From contig JAVYIG010007864.1 of assembly GCA_035222895.1 (NCBI GenBank), positions 32,213-96,212 of the forward strand: DNA of 64,000 nucleotides, given 5' to 3'. The position numbers were made by a program, and so were the translations under genes. Source of the stretch: Strongylocentrotus droebachiensis (lineage: Eukaryota > Echinodermata > Echinoidea > Camarodonta > Strongylocentrotidae). Positions 50,831-61,400 of this stretch are shown here, piece after piece. Below the pieces are notes generated by a model. The model worked only from the letters and a program-made list of their open reading frames with translations, was not told the DNA's origin and ran no database searches. Each line of letters starts with the position of its first letter. Within the stretch, counting starts at the first letter, position 1.

Positions 50831-53800
50831 TTCGCTCCCTCCTTCTCTTTCAGTTTATATGTAAATGTATCATGTATATTTTGGTTGTGTTATTAAACCA
50901 TAATATCATTTCACTTTTTCCTTTGTTCCTACTGCTTGTATGTAAATGTATCATGTATATTTTGGTTGTGTTATTAAATCTTACCAATCTTTTCATTTTT
51001 TCCTTTCTTCCTACAGACATCAGGCCTGATAAAAACCCGATTTAAATCGGTTTCCCGATTTTTTTTATTTTTCCAAATTTTTTTCTTCTACCAGATTTTT
51101 GTTTCCTTCCCTATTTTATCCTGATTTTCCCGATTCCCCCCTTATTTTCTCTATTCTTCCCTATTTTGCCCTATTTTTTTCCCAATTTTCTTACTCGAAA
51201 GGGGGGAATGTTGTTAATTGCCATTTTTTCACCGCGAATCCTCTTCTTTTTTTTTTTACTCAAGGGGGGCGTGGTTGAGGGGAAAACAAAAAAACTTTTT
51301 TTTTTTAGTGCTCACTATCACCCCTGAGACATAGAGATTGGAGACTGGGCGAGACACGACTCTGATCAGGATAAAAAAAAGCTCAGCTATGTGCTTCACC
51401 TTAACACCACTCTCTCTTTCTCTATCTCTCTCTCTCTCTCTATCTCTCTATCTCTCTCTCTCTCTCCCCCCTCCCCTCCCCCTTCTCTTTCTGCTTGTAT
51501 GTAAATGTATCATGTATATTTTGGTTGTGTTATTAAATCTTACCAATCATTTCATTTTTTCCTTTCTTCTTACAGACATAGAGATTGGAGACTGGGCGAG
51601 ACACGACTCTGATCGTGATAAAAGAAAGCTCAGCTATGTGCTCCATCTCAACACTTCTCTTGGCTACAAAGCTTGTGGTGTTGAGGAGAATCATGTGAGT
51701 ATATTTGCTGATTCTAAAGCCCCCCTGCACTACCTATAGCTACTTGCGCCCTCTATATAGCAAACAGTGCCTAATTGGTGCCTGTAGGTCCCCCCCAGAA
51801 TCCTCTTTTTCTTATGTTAATTGAGAGATGATTTGATGAGATAACCACCTGTCAGTGATCTTGCAGGGAGGTCTGATCCCCCTGGCCAAACTAGTACAGA
51901 CAGGCTTTAAAGACGCATAGTAGTGGGCTCTCATGGGGAGTTTGACACCATTTGGGTCTTTACCCAATAACAGGTGTTGTCAATCATCAGGATTAGCCTT
52001 CAGTTTTATGAGACCCTCTACATTTTCCACCAAACGCCCCATATGCATATGGAAAAGTCATGATTAGCTATGAGTCCCACTCTAATCACATTTATCTGTT
52101 TTAGATGTTTCAAAAGAATTGGAGTAAGACTGGGCAGAGCTACATTGTAGAGAAAGAGGTGTACAACAAAAACGTGCCTTATTGCGACTACTTCTACGTT
52201 CACACTTGCCAGGTTCTGACCATGATCTCCCCGACCAGCTCTCGATTAAGGTAAGTGTGAATGTTCCTTTCTGTAACGGCTTCTATGTTTTCTCCAGCCA
52301 TGTTTTAACCATGATCTTCCTGACCAGCTCTCGATTAAGGTAAGTGTGAATGTTCCTTTCCGTAACGGCTTCTTTGTTTACACCTGCCATGTTCTGACCA
52401 TGATCTCCCCGACCAGCTCTCGATTAACGTGAGTGTGAATGTTCCTTTCTGTAATGGCTTCTATGTTTAATACTCCTGCCATGTTTTAACCATGATCTCC
52501 CAGACCAGCTCTCGATTGAGGTAAGTGTGAATGTTCCTTTCTAGCACGGCTTCTATGTTTACACCTGCCATGTTCTGACCATGATCTCCCCGACCAGCTC
52601 TCGATTAACGTGAGTGTGAATGTTCCTTTCTGTAATGGCTTCTATGTTTAATACTCCTGCCATATTTTAACCATGATCTCCCAGACCAGCTCTCGATTGA
52701 GGTAAGTGTGAATGTTCCTTTCTAGCACGGCTTCTATGTTTACACCTGCCATGTTTTAACCAGGGGGGCCTTTCACAAATGACAGTTTTTGTTATAAGCT
52801 ACCGAAATCCTTGCTTCTGATTGGTTATCAGCAAATTTTTCACTGAATTTTGTCATTTGTCATTGAAAAAAGGCTTTGGGAAACGCCTCTATCCCCCTCT
52901 CCCCCCCCCCCCCCCCCAAGGACCTCCATAACCAGCTCTTGATTGAGGCAAGTGTAAATGAAGTCCAAAGAGTAATCAAGATTTTCCTTTTCTTTGCTTG
53001 TTCTTTTTTGGGGGGTTCAAATCCCACCATGGTACTGGTGTCCTTTGGCAGGACATTAATCTACATCTATATATCCGTCCTCCATTTGTTACCACAAACT
53101 ATTTCACCGGGGCCTACAGCTTTACAAGCTTGCTTTCATGTAGGTCCCATCATATTTCTCTTAGTTAAATCAGTACTCCGTATTGACCACTTATCGTTAT
53201 GTTATTTATTATGTATTATTGAAAAAAAACAATTTGTACTTTATTTCAAATGTATATGTAACATGAGAAATATGAAAATAAATGAAATGAAATGAAATGT
53301 GCCACTCTCCACCCAGGTGTGGTACATGTATATGGGTACCTGTTGGAAATTTATTCCTTGAAAGCCTTCACCGCCTTCGGGCAGCATGCCTAAAGCCAGG
53401 TAGTAGTACTTTGTAGGTGCCTTGACCAATCCCTGAGATTTATATGTTTACAATGTGAATGTAGCTATTATCATTATTGTTTCTGTTTGTCTCTTTTGCA
53501 GATTCATCATGAGGATTGAGTTCCTGAAGTCAGCGCTAGGCTTGGTCAAGAACTTCATTGAGAGAAACGTAGAGTCGGGCGTAAAACAAGGAGAAAGAGA
53601 ACTAGGTAAATCATACCAGTATGAAAAGGATAGCTCTCGCTAAATCTGCTTTTTCAAAGTGAGGCAAAATTCTGATGAATCGAACAATGAGTATGAGGAC
53701 CAGAATAAGAGTACTGACTTGTTACATCTACCCAGTACTTTTGTATGGTAGTGAAACATGGACTTTAGCCTCTGATACTAAAAAGCGCTTGGAAAGTTAC

Positions 53801-54849
53801 GAAATGTGTTTTTTAAGAAGAATGATGAAAATCCCCTGGACTGACAAAGTTAGTAATGAGGAAGTTCTTACACGAGCTGGAGTGCAAAGGAAAATGATAC
53901 GTGAGATGTTGATTAGGCAGTTGAAGTTCATGGGTCACATTACACGTAAAGAAGGCTTAGAGAATCTTGCTTTGACAGGGAAAATTGTGGGAAGAAAGAG
54001 TAGGGAAAGAAGGATGATAGTTTGGATGGACAGTCTGCAGAAATTGTTGGAAGAGAGAGGAGTGAAAGAACTGGGAGGGGTACTAATACAGAAGGCTAGG
54101 AGCCGAGAGTTGTCGAACAGCATGATCGCCAAAGTCAAACGATATGGCACTTAGAGAGAGAGAGATGACAATATAGTTTCAGAACCAAACAGTTTTAGCC
54201 CACGACCCATACACGTTCAAGTATTTGATGAAATATTGTGTTGTATATATAATATTGTGATATCAGAACCCAAGTCAATGTGCCAAAAGAGGATTATTTC
54301 ATGATTTGATGAAAGGAATAGAAGTATGGCATTTGTTGTCCTGAACCTAATTGCCATTTAATTACCCCAAAATGATGAAGGACCCCAAGTGAGGGTTGAT
54401 CAATATTGCCTTCCAATAGTATTTTATTATTAATAGATTTGAAAATCTTTGTAAGTGTTATTATTTCTAATACGGAATCGCTCCATTGGTTTTTCATGTT
54501 TTTTTCTTCTTCAGTGAAGTTCATTCGAGATCATTTGGAGATAGCAGCGGTTCCGAAGAAGAGGAAGGGAAAGAAAAGACGATCGCAGCATCCAAACAGA
54601 GAAACAGAGGAGAAGAGAAGAACAGAAGTTCCACCACAATCCAGTACTCAAACAGGTTCGTAAATATGTAGGTGTTTACATGTAAGTGTATCAGAGAGAG
54701 AGAGAGAGAGAGGGGGGAGGGGGGGGGGGGGGAGAGAAAGAAAGAGTAAGAAAGAGATCGCAGCATCCAAACAGAGAGACAGAGGAGAAGAGAAGCACAG
54801 AAGTTCAACAACAATCCAGTACTCAAGCAGGTCCGTAAATATGTAGATG

Positions 54850-54884
<35 letters not shown>

Positions 54885-55400
54885 AGGGGGGGGGGGAGGG
54901 AGGAAGAAGAGGAAGGGAAAGAAGAGACGATCACAGCATCCAAACAGAGAGACAGAGGAGAAGAGAAGAACAGAAGTTTAACCACAATCCAGTACTCAAA
55001 CAGGTTCGTAGATATATAGGTGTTTACATGTAAGTGTATCAGAGAGAGAGAGAGAGAGAGAGAGAAGGGGGAGGAAGAGAAAGAAGAGACGATCACAGCA
55101 TCCGAACAGAGAAACAGAGGAGAAGAGAAGAACAGAAATTTAACCACAATCCAGTACTCAAACAGGTTCGTAAATATATAGATTTTTAAGAGAGAGAGAG
55201 AAAGAGAGAGAAAGAAAGAGGGGAAGGGAGGAAGAAAGAAAGGAAACAAAAGAGATGATCACAGCATCTGAAGAGGGAGACAGAAGAAACGAAAACAGGT
55301 ATTACCGCAATCCAATACTCAAAATAGTTTGTGAATTTAACAGGTTTAAAGAATGTTAGCCTTTTGTACACTTCAACGTTTCAGAGTAGGAGGTATTGTG

Positions 55401-55436
<36 letters not shown>

Positions 55437-58400
55437 GGATATCAGAGAGAGAAAGAGAGAGAGAGAGAGAAAGAAAGAAAGGGAACAAAAGAGATGATCA
55501 CAGCATCTGAAGAGGGAGACAAAAGAAAAGAGAGCAAAGGTATTACCGCAATCCAGTACTCATAAAGTTTGTGAATTAAGCAGGTTTTAGAGTGTTAGCC
55601 TTTTGTACACTTCAAATAGTCAGAGTAGGAGGTATTGTGAGAGGAGAGAGAGAGAGAGGGAGAGAGGAGGAATATCAGAGAGAGAGAGAAAGAGGGGGGA
55701 GGGAGGAAGGAAGAAAGAAAGGGAACAAAAGAGATGATCACAGCATCTACAGAGGGAGACAAAAGAAAAGAGAGCAAAGATAGCGAAATGTGGGTGGGGG
55801 GGGGGGGGGGGAGGTAAAGAGATGTTTGAGGCATCTCAACAGGAACACTTAGGAGGAGATAAGTATTTTGACTTATGTCATTGAATTGAAAAACAAATTT
55901 ATTTTCCTAATGAAGTATTCATCTCTCTTCCTTGCAGGGTTCCTGTCTAACCTTACTCCGGTATGGTTCCAACCAAACTCAGAGACTAAACTCAGTCTAC
56001 ACAGCACCATGGCTTTCATATCTATCATGTAAGTACAATTCCTTGCTTTTTCCACCAACAAATACAAGCACGGTTCCCAAGCATTGGCCCATTTGTATAC
56101 ACTTTGATGTAGTTTTATTTTGTAGAACCTCTCAAGTGGGAGTTATTGTAATAATAAATGTATTATAGAGGTGTTGAGTGGATACATCACCGGACTGTCG
56201 ATTACAAGATCCGCGGTTCGAGTCCCGCCACTGCACCAACTTCCTTTGGCAAGACATTGATCTACATTTGCCACACTACACTCAGGCGAAGTAAATGGGT
56301 ACCTGGTAGGAATTTATTTCTTGAAACGCAGCGCGGGTAACAGCTGCACTGCTAAAGCCAGGGTAATTATCCTGCATTATTTGTAGAGCGCTTAGAGACT
56401 TCTGATGAAGTAAGTGTTAGGCGCTATATAAGAACTATAATTATTATTCATGATTCAAGATTCAAGATTATTTTATTGGTCCATGCATGCAAACATTACA
56501 TAGAATTTTTTACATAGAATACAAATGATAGAAAATACAATATAACAAATTAACAATAGAAAACTATGTACATAAATATGGATAATTATGTGCATGTGCC
56601 CCTCAATTTCATATTGCCTACATTTAACATTATTACGTCGACGGACTGTGGGTCGCATGGTACGAGGTAATAATGTCTTTTGGCAAGATGTTATTATACA
56701 TTTACCACTCTCCACCCAGTCGAGGTAAATGGGGAGCCGATGGGACAAAATCCCTTGACCGCTTGAGCACCTTTTCATTGTAGGTCGGCTTAAGCCAGGG
56801 TAATAATATGATTGCAGGGCGCTCAGGGTGAATAGTATGAATACTGATGAGGCTACCTTGGATAAACATGACATATTATTTTTATTATTATCATTATTAT
56901 TATTATGGTGCTTCACAAAACCAACAATGAATTATACCCCAGGACAAAGAGGTGGCAGGGCTTTTCATTACCTTCAAGTATTTTACAAGGGGTTGAAGAG
57001 CAGAAAATTTGTGATCTGTACATATGCACAAGGTTTCTCTCGAAATATAAATATGTTAGGTGTCCCTGTTGAATTTGCTGGGGTCCACTGTTATATTTCG
57101 GGAGGTATATTATTCTCCTTCTCGTGTGTTTAAAATTCTCCTATGAGGCGCAAAAGGACGTACCTACATATTCAGCATTGAACTTTTAGTAGTGCGTTGC
57201 TGTCAACAAAAACTCAAGGGGATATAGCCCCTTTTGTGCTGCTAGGATTGTGAATGGTTGTCTCATATGACCTTTCTAGAGTCAATTTAGGGTTGTATAC
57301 TTCTTTGTTTCATTGTTAAATTCGGCCTTACGTTTATTCCATTGAAATGAAGTAATGAAGTCAGTATGTTTTGGAATGAAGTTGAAAGGAATATAAAGGA
57401 ATGTTCATGTTTAATTTAATTTCAAACCATGTCATCTATTATTGGTATTTATTTTAATTCAAAGAAGGAAAAAGATGTTGATATTATTTTGAATTATGCA
57501 CTTTTTACTATTACAAAAGCTTTGTTGAAAAGATTTAAAAGAAAACAACAAAAAAGAGACTTCTTCTATTTTTATTTACCTATTGAATTATCGTTTACAA
57601 ATAGAAGAAAATTTTATAAAACCATGTATATCCCTCCAAAAATGAAGGCAAATGCTAAGAATGTGAATATGTTTATATTATTATGAAAAAAATAAAGAAG
57701 ACCTGAAATGGTTATTTTACCCAAAAAATATAAAAAATATTCCATTGAAACAACCTTCAACATAGATGAACCTTTGGTCAGGAGAAATATGTCTTAGTTT
57801 TAATGAAAACAAGATCTTCTTGGTTGTGGTTTGCACCCTTGCATAGATGGTTAAACTGAACAATTTTTCAGGATGATATTTACTGTATTAATTTGCTGGG
57901 GGAGAGGGAGGGGGGGAGGGGGTTCATTGTCTGAACAATATTGATCTCTTTTTTTGTTGTTTTGTTTTGTTTGTGACAGCTTGGCTGTATATGTGTCTTC
58001 AATGTATCATTGTTCCTCCAACTGAAGTCGTTGGAAGAGGGAACATCGGGAAAGCAGGTGTGGTCCAGCGCAGAGTTTGTCCAAAAACTTGGGTAAGCAC
58101 AACCATTGCATCACCACTGTGTCTGTTGAGTTTGAGTTGAGTTGAGTTTGAAGTTTATTATCCAAGCAAAAGTACATCAATATAACAATCAAATGTGAAT
58201 GGTTAACATTGAAAGGATGAATGGGACCACCAATAGCATTTAATGATAATCGTGTCTTGTACCACTAACACACAAAAGTATCACAGCAATGAATGAGAAT
58301 GTAATGAATAAATATGAATAACTATGAATACATACTTAACCCTATTTAGCCGGGCTATTTGAAACTGCATAGCCCGGGGGGGGGGGGGGGGGCTTCTAAG

Positions 58401-61400
58401 GCCCCCCCCCCCCTATGATCTCGGCCGTGAAATGACCGATTGCCGCGAAAATGTGCATACATGTCAAGTGAAGTGTATAGAATACTATGGTAATTTCAAT
58501 TTTTTGAAAAATTCACTCATTTGCATATTTATGTGACTTTGTAATGGTAGGTCCGATTTTTCGAAAAATTTCTTTCAAAAGATGCGCAAGACTCTAAAGA
58601 AAAAGTCACAAATTTCAGTGCAAGATTTTTTTGCGTTAAAAAAATTGTCGCGAAAATGTCGAGGGGGGGCTTCTAAAGCCCCCCCTCCCACCCCCGGGCT
58701 AAAAGGGTTAAGCTACAAGCTATTCTACATAGGGTAAATATGTTTTGTGATTAAATACAAAGCTTTGGGTATTTTACACTAAATAAAAGATAAAGAATTA
58801 TTTAACATAATATTTACAAAAAGGCAAGAACCTTAGTTGGTTCAAAGTTAAAAACAATTATTCTATTAACATTGTCATATGTTTGGAGCCAGAAGGGCAT
58901 TTACTGATATATTTTACACAGAGTTAACGCCCCTTCTGCCCCCCCCAAAAGACAATTTCTTTCAATTTCAGTGCAAAGGAGTATTGGTACAACGTCATCC
59001 TGTGGGGTGGGGGTGGGGGTGGCGGTTGCCTTTGCCTAAATATAAACCCTTCAATTTCCAACAGGTTAGATCTACAATATGACACTTTACTGTTACACAG
59101 TAGTCACAAAATTATTTCTTCATCAAATTGTGATAGAATGGATTTTAACAATGGAAAACCTTGCTGTCTGAATATTAAAGGGAGTCACTCGTCAGTTTCC
59201 ATGTGCAGAAGGCCATAATCCGCTGACACCAGACTTGGTGGAAATACCATTAATGGGAGTACAAATCTGCACACAGCAAACCTGTTGGCCAGTCAAGAAT
59301 TCCCCCCTAATCCTCTCGGAGAATACTCGAGAGTCTTCGGGTGGCGGAAAAGCAAAGCATTAGATAAGGTCTAATGGTCACAAAACTGAAGGCTAACCCT
59401 GGTAATTGACACACCTGTTTTGGGTTAACACTCAAACAGTGTCGAATTCCCATGAGAGCTGACTACTGAGTGTCTTTAAGCGATCGTATTGTCAATTTCA
59501 AATGCTCAAACTGGAACCCAATCATTAATTTTCTAAATATATTTCCATTTTTTTTCAGGGAGTTACCAAAGTCTGAAAAGGATTGGACAGTGTTATTACA
59601 ACAACAACAACAGATGCATGCCAAAGAGATGCAGAAATGGAGAGATATTGTGGATCTTTGTATACAACTTATAAAACAGGTATGAAATGGGTTAGGCCAT
59701 AGCCTATGGAGAGAGATAGTATACAAATATTGACTGCTCATGAGGATGATGGTGGGAATTATCACTCTTAAGGTGGTGTGTTCATACTGGCCCTTGATAG
59801 AAGGGCCTGGGATTGAACATGGCCGAGGGAATGATAATTTCCTGCACCATCCGTTTTACAGAGCAGTCCATATTTGTTTTATATACCTCATCCTTTTCAT
59901 TGATTCATGAATAGGTCTAGAAAATAAATCCAATATCAAGAGATTATGCTCATTATAGTTATATATTATACAGTCTTTGAAGCTCAAACAGTTTCAAATA
60001 TCCAACGCTAAAAGAAATCCAACATATGGAAATCCAATCTATACTGTACATGTTTACAGGTACTGCAGGAAGGTAACGCAGTTACTGCGTGCGGCCCAGC
60101 GTAAATTGCATGGCTTGAGCGCGCATTTGAAATCTTGTACGCTCTGTGTGTGTGCAAAATTCGCGAAGGGTTTAGGAGTACTATCACAGGGTTTGATAGT
60201 ACTATCAAACCCTCTGACGCAATGATAGATCGAAATGCTCATTGTCATGTGATATAGTTTGACCAATCAGTGAATGACAATCTATGTATGAGGTGTATAA
60301 TTGTTGCAAGCACATCCACAGACCCACATGCATAATGGGTCATGGGTGAAAATCATGGAGCTCCAAAAGTTTCCCTCCTATGTACAGTCTCTATGGGAGG
60401 GAACTGTTTTGGAGCTTTATAAAATGCCTGACCAATCAGAAGGAACTTCCTGTGGTGTAACTATCCCTCTTGGGTAGCTATAGGTTAGGCCAGTATAGAT
60501 CTACATGTACATGTATGTAAAATTTATATACATTTATATAAATTTGTATACATTTGTATACATTTGTATGCATTTATATAAATGTGTATACATTGTGTAT
60601 ATAAATTCGTATACATTTATATAAATTTATATACATTTATATAAATTTGTTTACATTTGTATAAATTTTTATACATTTGTATAAATTTATATACATTCAT
60701 ATAAATTTGTATACATTTATGTACATGTCCCTTCATAAATCCCTATTTTCAACTTGTTAAACAATCAGTTTTCAGTGAGATTACGATTAGTTATGTCCTA
60801 AATTTGTGTCTATGGTTGAATCCTTGCAGGGGAGTTACCAGTACTCCAACTAAGGCCATTTTTTAGTCCACTCGTTTTTTGAACCCCAATGCCTCAATCT
60901 CTCTATCCTACATGAATTTCTAACTTTTTATTAAAAAACAACAACAATAAGGATTAATATCATATTGTTCATCCAAATTTTTACAGAGCGCACTGTTCGT
61001 CAGATTTGTATACCTGTAAGATGAAGTTTATCACTTTTTATATTCCACATATATACTAACAATCTTGTGTCTATGATTGGTCCAAAGTAAATCATGTGAT
61101 GAAAGATAGTTTGCCCATCATTGATGGGAGAAGAAAGTTAGTTGCACTGTGTAGATAGTAGTACTATCTACACAGTGCAACGCACTTTCACTGAAGATAG
61201 AAGTACTATCTACACAGTGAAACGCACTTTAATTGTACCGGTATACGTTTCGTATTGCTCTCCTCTTTAAGCGCTTTTAGTGTTAGTACGCAAACTTTGG
61301 TCACAGGCGAACTATGGTCACACCACCATGCTACATACACAGTTCGTTCGTAACCGTTTGCTCGCTGTTAAATGATGACTTGTTGCTCTAAAATAACAGG

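Noticed and set aside
55353..55783. Arg/Glu repeat ORFs near exon 14 copies
   Set aside because: (GA)n translations between decayed exon copies.
57429..57686. 85-codon Lys-rich ORF in intron 15
   Set aside because: AT-rich sequence, no recognisable domain, no splice or promoter support; probably chance, possibly a worn mobile element remnant.
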